64,000 nucleotides of DNA from Xylophilus sp. GOD-11R (GCF_033546935.1 NZ_CP137854.1:186001-250000), one strand, 5' to 3'; shown: positions 1-9,430, counted from the stretch's first letter. The notes: a model not told the origin generated them from the sequence alone. Translations and numbers: made by a program.

Positions 1-414
1 GTATGCGTTCATCTCCTCGGCCAGCGATGGCGTGTGCTGCCCGGGCCGTCCGAGGTGCTCCATCAGAAAGCCCTCGGGCAATTCGGCCAGCACCGCTGGC
101 ACCCGCAGGCCGCGCGCGGCCAGTTCGCGCAGGCGGCGAGCCTCGGTACGCACCGCCTGTTCGCCGCCGGGGTTGGGCACCGGCGACAGCGCCGGCAGCT
201 GCACCGCGCGCGCCAGCAGTCCGAGCAGCCAGAAATGCCAGCGCGGCCGCGCCGAGACGCTGCGCTTGACCCACACCTGCTCGCCGCGCCACACATGGCA
301 CTGCACCGCCTCTGTCTGGGTCGACAGGCACTGGCGCAGGAAGTCCGTGGCTTCGCGCAGGCTGGCTTCCACGGCGTCGCCGGTCTCGAATTCGTAGTCG
401 GATGGCAGGTTCAC
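1..414 (-). CDS. Kinase-like protein (BUD32/lipopolysaccharide-kinase-like), 3' end cut by window edge
   Basis: The reading frame is open on the minus strand from a GTG at 414 to the first base of the window, so 138 N-terminal residues are visible and the rest is missing. The fragment has a short acidic start, a segment with VWVKRSVSARPRW, where the Lys could be the nucleotide-contacting residue, and an EARRLRELAARGLRVP segment like the C-helix of RIO/BUD32-type small kinases, followed by GFLMEHLG, which resembles a hinge. Comamonadaceae carry a conserved gene of this kind. The family call is inference, because the catalytic Asp motifs would lie outside the window. The only upstream ATG (434) runs straight into a TGA that overlaps the GTG, so GTG is the only usable start. 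Substrate unknown. Confidence 0.6.
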   Translation of the reverse strand, partial: MNLPSDYEFETGDAVEASLREATDFLRQCLSTQTEAVQCHVWRGEQVWVKRSVSARPRWHFWLLGLLARAVQLPALSPVPNPGGEQAVRTEARRLRELAARGLRVPAVLAELPEGFLMEHLGRPGQHTPSLAEEMNAY

Positions 415-487
415 GTGGCAATGCTAACCATGCCCGCCGACCCCGCCGGCATTGGCCCCGCCGCCGGCTGTGGCGTCCGTGGTTTTT

Positions 488-1915
488 TCAGCTGTTCCAG
501 ATGTTGGTCATGTTGGCCGGCTGCACCGGCCAGTTGGCCCAGTAGCGAATCCAGTCATAGGCCCACCCGTCGCCGGTGTTGTCGCGCGGATCGTGGGCCT
601 CGTCGCGGTCGAATACCCGGCGCCGCAGCATTTTCGCCTCGCGCATCCGCTGGGTGATGGTCTGATACTTGACTTCTTCCAGCTCCTCGATTTCCGCGAT
701 GGGATTGTGTTGCCATTCGCCTCCATCGATGCGGAAGATCATGCCGCGCAGTTCAAGCTTTCGGTATTGCCCGTACGCTGGTCGGTTTTGGCTGAAAGCT
801 TCCTGATAGCGAATTTTGGTGATTTCTTCCGGCTTGTCTTCATTGCGGTTGACCTGGGCCTGCGACGCGTATTCCCAGGCGGTCGAGACGGAGGGGTCGA
901 CATGCTGGTGCGCCCGCGGCGCGTACTTCAACGCGTTCTCCAGCGCCCTCGGGCCGACGAAGGTCACGACGCCGTCGATGCAGAAATGCGTCAGCTCGGC
1001 CGTGTTGGGAAACTCGCTCGGCTGGCGCGGGCCCATGATCTTTTGCGTGCCGGGTTTGTAGAAATTCATGATTTCCTCGGCCGACAGCCAAAGCGCGTTC
1101 GCGCGGCGGGCGTCGATGCCGGCGAGGCGGCGGTCGCCGATGAAATCCATGACACGTTCGCGCAAGGCGGGCAACCTGCTTTTGAAGTGTTCGATGGCCA
1201 TTCCTTCGGACAGCGGGCCACGGGCGGCGGTCGCGGCGTTCTCGAGTTCAGCCTGGATGAATGTGCGGGCGTCGGCCTTTTCGTCGTAAAGCGCATCGGC
1301 CGGGATCAGTTTGTGCAGGTCGGCGCGGGCTTGGCGCAATACCCGAAAGAAGTGGCCGACCGCCGCCACCCGGCGATCGAAATCGCCCAGGTCCTGCTCG
1401 GTACGCTGGCCGGCGGCGGTGTCGTGCCAGGCGACGTCCGCCGGCTCCACGGAGGCGTTGGTCGGCACGGCCAGCGCCTCGGCGGCGCGTGCACGGGCGC
1501 GCTGGGCTTCGGTGTAGACAATGCGAAAACGGTGGGGATATTCCCGGGCGCGGGCGCGCTGCTCACGGCCCTCCTGGGTGGGCGGGCCCTGCAGCGCGCG
1601 CAGGGCGCTCAACATCATGTCGAAATAGGTCTGCACGCCTTCGACAACCGAGGCGCAGAGCAGAAAGTTCTCGTCGGCGGGCTGGGTGCCGTTGGCCGCA
1701 TGCGGCGGTGCGAAGTCATCGGTATGCGACCGATGGGCGGCACGCTCCACGACCAGTTCGGCCAGCGGACCTTGCCAGGCCTGGTCGGCAACCGGCGCGA
1801 TGGTGTTGTTTGCGCTCGGCGGCGGCCTCCAGCCGCTGGGTGCCGCCAAGCCCGAAAAAGCCTGCTGGGCCAGGAGGGCCTGGGTGACGAAAAAGGAAGG
1901 ACTGAACCACTTCAC
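488..1915 (-). CDS. Uncharacterised 475-aa protein, candidate HrpX/HrpB-regulated secreted effector
   Basis: I do not recognise this 475-residue protein. Translation most likely begins at the GTG at 1915, because GGAG sits six bases upstream of it. The N-terminus (MKWFSPSFFVTQALLAQQAF) is moderately hydrophobic with a single Lys, so it could be a Sec signal or a type III signal. It is followed by a Pro/Ala/Ser-rich linker. The central part is charged and helical. The last ~60 residues are rich in Trp, Tyr and Asp (for example GDGWAYDWIRYWANW). I see no HExxH, Cys-protease, kinase or ADP-ribosyltransferase motif. Base composition around 720-900 is visibly lower in GC than the flanks, which suggests acquisition. 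Its promoter region carries a perfect PIP box (separate entry), and it stands alone between genes of unrelated function. Alternative reading: a lone secreted enzyme of unknown class. Confidence 0.72.
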   Translation of the reverse strand: MKWFSPSFFVTQALLAQQAFSGLAAPSGWRPPPSANNTIAPVADQAWQGPLAELVVERAAHRSHTDDFAPPHAANGTQPADENFLLCASVVEGVQTYFDMMLSALRALQGPPTQEGREQRARAREYPHRFRIVYTEAQRARARAAEALAVPTNASVEPADVAWHDTAAGQRTEQDLGDFDRRVAAVGHFFRVLRQARADLHKLIPADALYDEKADARTFIQAELENAATAARGPLSEGMAIEHFKSRLPALRERVMDFIGDRRLAGIDARRANALWLSAEEIMNFYKPGTQKIMGPRQPSEFPNTAELTHFCIDGVVTFVGPRALENALKYAPRAHQHVDPSVSTAWEYASQAQVNRNEDKPEEITKIRYQEAFSQNRPAYGQYRKLELRGMIFRIDGGEWQHNPIAEIEELEEVKYQTITQRMREAKMLRRRVFDRDEAHDPRDNTGDGWAYDWIRYWANWPVQPANMTNIWNS

Positions 1916-1941
1916 AGGGCGCTCCGAACGGCAAAGCGGCC

Positions 1942-2003
1942 ATCATTTCGATCGCCGCCTGCTGGTGGAATTCGCTTCGCGAACGCCTTCGCGCCCGTCC
2001 GAA
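1942..2003 (-). promoter_or_regulatory. PIP box (TTCGB-N15-TTCGB) with -10-like hexamer
   Basis: Read on the minus strand, TTCGG (2003-1999) is followed after exactly 15 bases by TTCGC (1983-1979), a full match to the plant-inducible-promoter consensus bound by HrpX/HrpB-type AraC regulators. After a further 31 bases comes AATGAT (1947-1942). Known PIP promoters carry a YANNNT -10-like box 30-32 bases downstream, so this matches except for the first base. The predicted transcript would start about 20 bases before the GTG of the 475-residue protein. The box lies in the 99-base gap after the glutamate-synthase-like gene. Confidence 0.7.
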
Positions 2004-2014
2004 CGGGCGTGGCG

Positions 2015-3784
2015 TCAGGGGTCGATGCGCGGTGCCAGCACGGCCGTCGCTACCGTAGCGCCGGCGTGCTGTGGTGCGTGTCCGGGCACTGGCTCCCGCG
2101 CGCGGAAACTCTCGGCCGAGGCCAGCGGCCAGTACAGGCGGAACACGCTCGGCAGCTCGTCGAGCGGGCCGAGCAACGCGCCCGGCGCCACCTGCAGGAT
2201 GAGGTTGGACAGCAGGCGCACCTCGGTGTCGGTGAGGCGGCGCACGATGTGGTGGGCGGTGATCTGCTGCGGATGCTCCAGCCCGGCGGCCTGCACCAGT
2301 TCCTTCAGCGCCTCGAGCGTGTGCTGGTGGAAGCGCGCCACGCGGTCGGCCTTGTCGGGCACCACCAGCGCCTGCTGGCGGCGCGGGTCCTGGGTGGTGA
2401 CACCGGTCGGGCAGTTGCCGGTGTGGCAGGTCTGCGCCTGGATGCAGCCCAAGGCCAGCATGAAGCCGCGCCCGGCGTTGCACCAGTCGGCGCCCAGCGC
2501 CATGTAGCGCGCGATGTCGAAGGCGGTGATCACCTTGCCGGCGCAGCCCAGGCTGATGCGGCCGCGCAGGCCCACGCCGATCAGCGTGTTGTGCACCAGC
2601 TGCAAGCCTTCGGCCACCGGCGCGCCGACGTGGTCGGTGAACTCCACCGGCGCCGCGCCGGTGCCGCCCTCGGCGCCGTCGACGACGATGAAGTCCGGCG
2701 TGATGCCGGTCTCGAGCATGGCCTTGACCAGCGCGAACCATTCCCAGACATGGCCGAGGCAGAACTTGAAGCCCACCGGCTTGCCGCCCGACAGTCGCCG
2801 CAGTCGGGCGATGAAATGCATCATCTCGATCGGGGTGCGGAAGGCGCTGTGCGAGGCCGGCGATACGCAGTCCACCCCCACCGGCACGCCGCGCGCCTCG
2901 GCGATCTCGGGCGTGACCTTGGTGCCCGGCAGGATGCCGCCGTGGCCGGGCTTGGCGCCCTGGCTGAGCTTGATTTCGATCATCTTCACCTGCGGCTCGC
3001 GGGCGTTGGCGATGAACTTCTCCTCGCTGAAGCTGCCGTCGTCGGCACGGCAGCCGAAATAACCCGAGGCCACTTCCCAGATCAGGTCGCCGCCGTGCAC
3101 CCGGTGGTGGCGCGAGATCGAGCCCTCGCCGGTGTCATGGGCGAAACCGCCGAGTGAAGCGCCCCGGTTGAGCGCCAGGATCGCGTTGGCCGACAGCGAG
3201 CCGAAGCTCATCGCCGAGATGTTGAACACGCTGGCCTGGTAGGGCTGGGTGCAGGGCTCCAGCGAGGCCGGCGTGGAGCCGGGCTTGCCGCCGATCCAGA
3301 CGCGGAAGTCGTGGCTGTCGAGCCGGGTCGGCGACATCGAATGGTTGATCCATTCGTAGCCCTGGTGGCCGGTGTCGAGCTGGGTGCCGAAGGGCCGGTT
3401 GTCGGGCTCACCCTTGGCGCGCTGGTAGACCAGCGAACGCTGCGCCCGCGAGAAGGGCAAGCTCTCGGTGTCGTTCTCGATGAAGTACTGCCGAATCTCC
3501 GGCCGGATGAATTCCAGCGCGAAACGCAGGTGGCCGATGACCGGGTAGTTGCGCAGGATCGCGTGCTGGGTCTGCACCAGGTCACGCAGCCCGACCACGC
3601 TCAGGGCGGCCGTCACCCCCACGCCCAGCCACCACCACGGGCTTTCGAGGTAGTGCAAGGCCAGCAGCACGGCGAGGGCCAGCACGCACACGCCGAAGGC
3701 GGCATAACGCAGCGGATACCGGCCGAGGCCGCGCCGGGCGCCGTGGAGCGTGGCGCGCGGCTGCGCGGGGGGAACGGTGGACAT
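2015..3784 (-). CDS. FMN-binding glutamate synthase family membrane protein
   Basis: This 589-residue protein has two N-terminal membrane segments (about residues 27-65), then a complete GltS-type synthase domain. Visible signatures are FNISAMSFGSLS, DGAEGGTGAAP, the FMN-site glycine-rich loops, and CIQAQTCHTGNCP, the Cys-X5-Cys-X4-Cys pattern that holds the 3Fe-4S cluster in glutamate synthases. The amidotransferase and reductase parts of real GltB/GltD are absent, so this is the stand-alone, membrane-anchored relative common in Proteobacteria. Its reaction is not established, but a glutamate-forming or redox role is possible. Start: ATG 3784 with AGGAG eight bases upstream. The long upstream extension of the same frame was rejected. 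No operon partner is visible. Confidence 0.88.
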   Translation of the reverse strand: MSTVPPAQPRATLHGARRGLGRYPLRYAAFGVCVLALAVLLALHYLESPWWWLGVGVTAALSVVGLRDLVQTQHAILRNYPVIGHLRFALEFIRPEIRQYFIENDTESLPFSRAQRSLVYQRAKGEPDNRPFGTQLDTGHQGYEWINHSMSPTRLDSHDFRVWIGGKPGSTPASLEPCTQPYQASVFNISAMSFGSLSANAILALNRGASLGGFAHDTGEGSISRHHRVHGGDLIWEVASGYFGCRADDGSFSEEKFIANAREPQVKMIEIKLSQGAKPGHGGILPGTKVTPEIAEARGVPVGVDCVSPASHSAFRTPIEMMHFIARLRRLSGGKPVGFKFCLGHVWEWFALVKAMLETGITPDFIVVDGAEGGTGAAPVEFTDHVGAPVAEGLQLVHNTLIGVGLRGRISLGCAGKVITAFDIARYMALGADWCNAGRGFMLALGCIQAQTCHTGNCPTGVTTQDPRRQQALVVPDKADRVARFHQHTLEALKELVQAAGLEHPQQITAHHIVRRLTDTEVRLLSNLILQVAPGALLGPLDELPSVFRLYWPLASAESFRAREPVPGHAPQHAGATVATAVLAPRIDP

Positions 3785-3989
3785 CGGGGGTCTCCTGGTC
3801 GGCGCCGGTAAAATTAACCTTCTTCGCGCGATCGCGTCCCGCCAGGGACGGACGCGCGACACGGCCCGGGGCGGATCATAAGGATGCGGCCTGTCCAGCG
3901 TGCGACGCCGCCGCCCCGCAGCTCCCTCCTCTCGGGCCCGCGTCCATCGCGACCCCGGTCCGGTCCTTCTTTCTTCCAGGTAGCCACCC

Positions 3990-4798
<809 letters not shown>

Positions 4799-4814
<16 letters not shown>

Positions 4815-6382
4815 AGTTCTCGCAGCAGCAGCGCGACGGTGAGCCGGCGGCCCCGCCGGGCGCCAGCCCGGTGCCGCGCGTGCGGGTGCTGCGTCTGGCC
4901 GACGTGCTGCCCATCGTCATGCTCGGCCTGACGGCAGCGGCGTGGGTGGCGGCCGGCTGGCACGAGCAGTCGCTGGCCGCGCGTGACGCGCAGAAGCTCG
5001 CCGAGCGCACGGTGGAGGCCGCCAACGAACGGGTACAGCGGCATTTCGACCTGGCCATGGGCCTGGGCGGGCTGCTGCGGGTGGGCGAGGGCCTGTCGCG
5101 CCGCGAGTTCCACGATCAGTACGAAACCCAGGAAATCGCCACCCGTTTTCCGGCGGTGGTGGCGCTGCAATACGCCCCGCTGGTGCCCGCGCAGGACCGC
5201 GCGCGTTTCGAGGCCTCGGTGCGCGCCGACCGCAGCATGGTCGCGGGCGGCTATCCGAACTTCGCGATCCATCCCGATGGCGACCGGGCGAGCTTCATGC
5301 CCATCCTCTACAACGAACCCGACGGCCTCAACCAGCGCGCTTTCGGTTTCGACGCCAGCTCCGCGCCGCCGCTGCGCGAGGTGCAGGAGCGTGCCCGCGA
5401 CAGCGGCCGGCCGGAGCTCTCGGGCCTGACCGCGCTGGTGCAGGGCGGCCGCGCGGTGCTGCTGCGTTATGCCGTCTACCAGCGGGGCAGCAGCGCCCGC
5501 ACGGTCGAAGAGCGGCGCGGCAACTACCGGGGCCAGCTCGGCATGGTGCTCGACATGCCGAGCATGATGGCCGGCCTGCTGGAGCCCGGCGAGCAGCACT
5601 GGCGGGTACGCATCGAGGACGTGGGCCGTGCCGACGAACCCGGCGAATCCGACCTGTTGTTCCACAGTGCCCCGCCGGGCGAAATCTACGAGCGCACCGC
5701 ACCGCCGCTGGTGCGTGACCTGCTGGTGGGCGGCCGCGCCTGGCGTTTCACCTTCGAGCGCGACGCCGGCCTGCCCTGGCTCGGCGCGGTGCCGCTGGCG
5801 GTGGCCACCGGCGGCATCGCGCTGTCGCTGCTGCTGGTGGTGGTGGCGCGGGGCTTTCGCCGCAACTACGAAACCGTGGCGCAGCGCGAACGCCGCAGCC
5901 GGCACGACGCGCTGCACGACTACCTCACCGGTCTGCCCAATCGCGGCTTCTTCGAGCAGACGTTGCAACGGGCGCTGGAGCGCGCGGCCGAGCGGCACGA
6001 GCGGGTGGCGCTGCTGTTCATCGACCTCGATCACTTCAAGCGCATCAACGACGCGCACGGCCACGCGGTGGGCGATGCGGTGCTGCGCAACGTGGCCGAG
6101 CGGCTGCAGAACACCTTGCGGGGCGGCGACACCGTGGCGCGCCTCGGCGGCGACGAATTCGTCGTGCTGCTGCCGCAGGTGCGCGACGGCACCTGGCAGC
6201 TCACCGCCCAGCGGGTGCACGACGCGATGTCGCACCCGATCTCCGACGGCGAGCTGCAGCTGTGGATCACCTTGAGCATCGGCGTGGCGGTGTTCCCCGA
6301 CGATGCCGGCGACGCCGCCACGCTGATGCGGCGGGCCGACGGCGCGATGTACCGCGCGAAGCGGGCGGCGCTCGACACCTAG
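4799..6382 (+). CDS. CHASE-domain diguanylate cyclase (GGDEF)
   Basis: This 527-residue membrane sensor makes cyclic di-GMP from two GTP. In order it has a cytoplasmic tail, a first membrane helix (about 36-54), a periplasmic CHASE domain (about 80-290; the [13 protein letters not shown] and [18 protein letters not shown] motifs are typical), a second membrane helix (about 325-350) and a GGDEF domain (about 365-525). The active-site signature is intact as [12 protein letters not shown]. The RxxD inhibitory site (RGGD) lies five residues before it, so product feedback is expected. No EAL domain is present. The start is a GTG at 4799 inside the end of the YecA-like gene; no clear Shine-Dalgarno is needed if coupling operates. 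The ligand of the CHASE domain is unknown. Confidence 0.9.
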
Positions 6383-6783
6383 CGTCAGGGAGGCGGCTTT
6401 TTCTAATAGTTCCGTTTTATGGTTCGGAAGGCGGGCTTGCGCCCTGCCGGTTTTCCCGTGGGCTGTACGTTATGTCAATCCGTTCGAACCGCAGCCACCT
6501 TTTCCCGGGTGCGCGTCGGTGCCTGATGGCAATCGCACGAATGAGGAGGGGACCGGCCTGAAGAAAACTCCGAGGCCACGGCTGACGAGCCGGTAGCGCG
6601 CGTCGTGCCCGAACCTATCGAACAGACGCGTCAGGTGCGGACGATGGCAAATTGATCGACGCAGCTTTGGCCGCATCCGTCCGATGGGATCTACGTGCAG
6701 GATACTTTCGCCCGCATGAGCATGCGACGATAAACGTTTCTACCCGTTGGAATGCTGGTCCGAGCGGGTCGGGATTGGATGGT
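6383..6783. other. Intergenic stretch without a convincing gene
   Basis: About 400 bases of lower GC than the flanks. Short frames exist on both strands, but none has a ribosome site, codon bias or a recognisable product. The only structure seen is the weak hairpin listed separately. It marks the left edge of a compositionally distinct patch. Confidence 0.5.
6430..6454 (+). terminator. Possible intrinsic terminator after the diguanylate cyclase
   Basis: GGCGGGC pairs with GCCC-T-GCC across a four-base loop, with one bulged T, and four T residues follow shortly after. The bulge and short T-run make it weak. Confidence 0.35.
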
Positions 6784-7389
6784 TCAGCTACTTGCGGGCA
6801 CGCGAAAAATACCGCGGCTTAACCACGGGCTTGTTTGAGAACGAATTTGTCGGCGTCGAGCCATTGCGCCCACCAGGCCCAAACCGGCTAGCAACATGGC
6901 GTATGTTTCTGGCTCGGGGACTGCGGCTAGCGCCTGCACCGTGCCAAGCCCGCTGATTTGTGTAGTGAATGGTCCGGTGCTATAGGGGCGATTGCCCGTG
7001 TTGACGAAAATATAGTTAACTCCTTGTGTCAAACTGATGGTAAAACCAGATTCTCGGCTGTTACCGTCCAAATCGTCGTTTCCTGCCATGTAATTAACTA
7101 GAGGCAAATCTGGTCGAAAAGAATTTTGGTATAAGAAAGTGTAATTATCGTAGTCGGCTTTCGAAAGAAAAGCGTAAGTGCCTGAAGTACTGACGGAAAA
7201 TTCAAACGTGGCATACGCGACTTCCGTAGGTACAGGGTCGGCTACACCTGTAAGGTAGGGGCGCACGAATGTCGGCTTTCCTGTCGTGTCGCCGCTAAAT
7301 TGATAATCTGCTGCATTGGCCGCCAAGCCAAAAGCCCCCAATGCCGCAGCTAAAACCACGTGTAGGCCGAATTTTGCAATATGAACCAT
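6784..7389 (-). CDS. PEP-CTERM sorting-domain protein
   Basis: A secreted protein of about 200 residues. It has a signal peptide (helix LHVVLAAALGAFGLAANAA), a ~125-residue beta-rich Ser/Thr/Tyr/Asn-rich domain, and a C-terminal PEP-CTERM signal: VPEPETYAMLLAGLGL, then a short helix and an Arg cluster. PEP-CTERM proteins are processed by exosortase (XrtA-type) and usually accompany exopolysaccharide production. No exosortase is in this window. Oddly, about 20 residues follow the Arg cluster, where most members stop within a few. GC is clearly lower than in neighbours. ATG 7395 abuts AAGG, so the second ATG at 7389, with AAGG six bases upstream, is the better start. A consensus FNR box lies 42 bases upstream. 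Confidence 0.78.
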   Translation of the reverse strand: MVHIAKFGLHVVLAAALGAFGLAANAADYQFSGDTTGKPTFVRPYLTGVADPVPTEVAYATFEFSVSTSGTYAFLSKADYDNYTFLYQNSFRPDLPLVNYMAGNDDLDGNSRESGFTISLTQGVNYIFVNTGNRPYSTGPFTTQISGLGTVQALAAVPEPETYAMLLAGLGLVGAMARRRQIRSQTSPWLSRGIFRVPASS

Positions 7390-7802
7390 TTTCATCCTTG
7401 ATTTGATTTGGCCGCCAAGTTTCGACGGCATTGATAAATATCAATCAATGAATATCCAAACGCAATGGCTCCGAGGAATCAAACGATCGAATTTACAATT
7501 TGATGGGGTGACGCGATATGAAAGCGATTCGAAGCCAATTCGAATTTCAGATCCAAAAGTTAATGTTCACTACCCAATCGAAGGTATACGCGCCAATATG
7601 TCGTTTCTTATCTTGCGAATCACCCGCGGCGGTTGCAAGGCCAGCACGAAGTCATAGAGCCTGCGGGGCTGAAGAAACTCTCGGTGCAGGTGCCTGCTCC
7701 GCGCATGGGATTCAGGACTAAGGCCGACGTTTGCCACGCACGAGGCGCGCAGGCTGTGAGTATTTCAGCCGCGAGCCAGGCCGACACCCGGCGGATTACC
7801 GC
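7390..7802. other. Lower-GC intergenic stretch holding the FNR box
   Basis: Apart from the FNR-type site, this 413-base stretch holds no supported gene. A plus-strand frame of 84 codons (7403-7657) has no ribosome site and an unconvincing product. Around 7520-7550, AATTCGAA/TTCGAA-type words recur, giving an imperfect inverted repeat. Composition rises back to the genomic average near 7620, which suggests the right edge of a foreign patch. Confidence 0.5.
7431..7444 (-). promoter_or_regulatory. FNR/ANR-type binding site
   Basis: The 14 bases TTGATAAATATCAA match the FNR consensus TTGAT-N4-ATCAA at every specified position. The site is centred at 7437.5, upstream of the PEP-CTERM gene on the minus strand. 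If it works as a class II activator site (-41.5), transcription would start near 7396, almost at the start codon. It could instead act from further upstream or repress. The site is symmetric, but no plausible plus-strand gene follows it. Confidence 0.55.
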
Positions 7803-8783
7803 TCAGAGATCGAGCGCCAGGAACTCCCGCGAACGCGACACGCAGGCCATGAGGTGGGTATGCCTGTCGGACGCGCCGAGCACGTGGTCGCGGTGCTCGG
7901 GCTTGCCTTCGAGCCAGCGCACCTTGCAGGTTCCGCAGGTGCCGTTCTCGCAGACCGAATCGATCTCCACGCCGTTCTCGCGCAGCGCCTGCAGGATGGT
8001 CTGGTCGGGCGCCACGTTGAAGGTCTTGCCACTGGCGCGGGCCTCGACGACGAAGGCGGCGTCGCCGTCGAGCGCGGTCACCGGCGTGAACGACTCCAGG
8101 TGCACCCGGTCGGCCGGCCAGTGCGTGGCGGCCTGCTGCACCGCCCGCATGAACGGGTCCGATCCGCAGATGTAGACATGGCGATCATCGCCCGGCTCGG
8201 CCAGCAGGGCGGCGAAGTCGGGGCGACTGTCGCGGGTGTGCAGCACGCGCACCGGTGCCCGGCGGGCGAGGGCGGCGACCTCGTCGGCGAAGGGCAGCGA
8301 TGCCTCGTCGCGCACGCACACCACCAGCTCGAAAGCCTGGCCGCGGTGCAGCAGATCGGCGGCCATCGACAGCATGGGCGTGATGCCGATGCCGCCCGCC
8401 ACCAGCAGGTGCCGGCCCTGCGGCGCCAGCGGGAACAGGTTGCGCGGCCGGTGCAGCTTGAGCATCTTGCCGACCGACAGCTTGCGGTGCACCAGCAGCG
8501 ATCCGCCCCGCCCGGCGTCCTCGCGCGCCACGCCGATGCGCCAGTGCGAACGCTGCTGCGGCGCGCTGGCGATGGAGTAGTAGCGGGTGATGCGGCCGGG
8601 CATCACGATGCCGATGTGCGCGCCGGCGGTGAAGGCGGGCAACTCGCTGCCGTCGAGCGCCACGAGCGTGTAGGAGCGTACGGTGTCGGACTCCTGCCGC
8701 ACCGCGTCGACGCGGACGTAGAGCGGCGCATTGGACGCAGCCGGGGCGATGGCGGTGGCGTTGGCGATGTGGGGCGCGTTCAC
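7803..8783 (-). CDS. PDR/VanB family oxidoreductase (FMN, NAD, 2Fe-2S)
   Basis: A 326-residue class IA phthalate-dioxygenase-reductase-type protein passing electrons from NAD(P)H through FMN to a plant-type ferredoxin centre. Visible parts are the flavin domain with RYYSIASAP, the NAD domain with LLVAGGIGITPMLSMAADL and VYICGSDPFM, and the C-terminal ferredoxin with CENGTCGTCKV plus a distal Cys in HLMACVSRSREF. Such reductases normally serve a Rieske oxygenase (vanillate demethylase, phthalate dioxygenase), but none is in the window. The GTG start overlaps the TGA of the upstream flavoprotein gene (GTGA), so the two are coupled and probably work on the same substrate. Expression is presumably governed by the divergent GntR gene through the 24-bp palindrome. 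Confidence 0.9.
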   Translation of the reverse strand: MNAPHIANATAIAPAASNAPLYVRVDAVRQESDTVRSYTLVALDGSELPAFTAGAHIGIVMPGRITRYYSIASAPQQRSHWRIGVAREDAGRGGSLLVHRKLSVGKMLKLHRPRNLFPLAPQGRHLLVAGGIGITPMLSMAADLLHRGQAFELVVCVRDEASLPFADEVAALARRAPVRVLHTRDSRPDFAALLAEPGDDRHVYICGSDPFMRAVQQAATHWPADRVHLESFTPVTALDGDAAFVVEARASGKTFNVAPDQTILQALRENGVEIDSVCENGTCGTCKVRWLEGKPEHRDHVLGASDRHTHLMACVSRSREFLALDL

Positions 8784-9430
8784 AGGCGGTTCGTGTAGCT
8801 GTCGTTGAGCAGCATCTGCACGTCCTTCACGCTGCCGTCGCCGATGCGGCTGCCGGTGTGGGCGACGAACATCTCGGCGGCGGTGGGGATCACGTCCAGG
8901 TCCGGCCAGCCCATCGGGTTCCAAATGCTCGAGCGCATGGCCGCCTTGGCGCAATGCAGAAAGCATTCCTCCACCCGGATGCCAATGCCCAGCGCCGGCG
9001 GCTTGCCGTTGATCATCTCGCTGCCGGCCAGCACGGCCGGATCCTCGGTGATGAACACCCGGCCGTTGAGCCGCAGCGTCTCCTCGTAGCCGGGAATCAG
9101 GAACAGCATGCCGATATACGGATTGGCGACCAGGTTGGCCAGCGTGTCGGCGCGGCGGTTGCCGGTGGCCTCGGGAATCAGCAGGTGCCTGTCGTCCAGC
9201 ACCCGGATGAAGCCGGGGTCGCCACCTCGCGGCGAGGCGTCGCAGAAGCCTTCCGGGCTGGCCGAGGCCACTAGCGCATAGGGCGAGTTCTCGATGAAGC
9301 GGCGCACGTGCACGTCCATGTGGTCGAGCACCTTGATCATGCTGATCGCATCGGGCGCCGGCGCGGGCAGGATCTCGCGCAAGCGGGCGAGGGTATCGAC
9401 GGTGCGGCCGAAGGGGTGCGTCGTGGTCAT
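8780..9430 (-). CDS. PPOX-type FMN-binding flavoprotein (MSMEG_1061-like, pyridoxamine-phosphate-oxidase fold)
   Basis: A 216-residue member of the FMN-dependent split-barrel proteins. Typical segments are FIENSPYALVASASPEGFCD, ASPRGGDPGFIRV, HLLIPEATGNRRADTLANL and IRVEECFLHCAKA. Relatives are annotated as PPOX-class flavoproteins with unknown substrates. Here the gene is translationally coupled (GTGA) to the VanB-type reductase, so joint action on a small aromatic or N-containing compound is possible. The start was set at ATG 9430 (MTTTHPFGRTVD). The longer frame upstream crosses the operator palindrome and is not conserved in character. Divergent from the GntR regulator, 98 bases apart. 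Confidence 0.85.
   Translation of the reverse strand: MTTTHPFGRTVDTLARLREILPAPAPDAISMIKVLDHMDVHVRRFIENSPYALVASASPEGFCDASPRGGDPGFIRVLDDRHLLIPEATGNRRADTLANLVANPYIGMLFLIPGYEETLRLNGRVFITEDPAVLAGSEMINGKPPALGIGIRVEECFLHCAKAAMRSSIWNPMGWPDLDVIPTAAEMFVAHTGSRIGDGSVKDVQMLLNDSYTNRL

Noticed and set aside
1971..1992. Clustered TTCGC words on the plus strand near 1971-1992
   Set aside because: Their spacings are 0, 7 and 12 bases, not 15, so they do not form a plus-strand PIP box. Only the minus-strand pair fits.
452..3157. Plus-strand open frame of 901 codons
   Set aside because: It is the antisense shadow of two minus-strand genes with clear motifs and ribosome sites. High GC opens such frames, and its product has no family character.
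7403..7657. 84-codon plus-strand frame in the low-GC patch
   Set aside because: No ribosome site, no start preference, and codon use unlike any neighbour.
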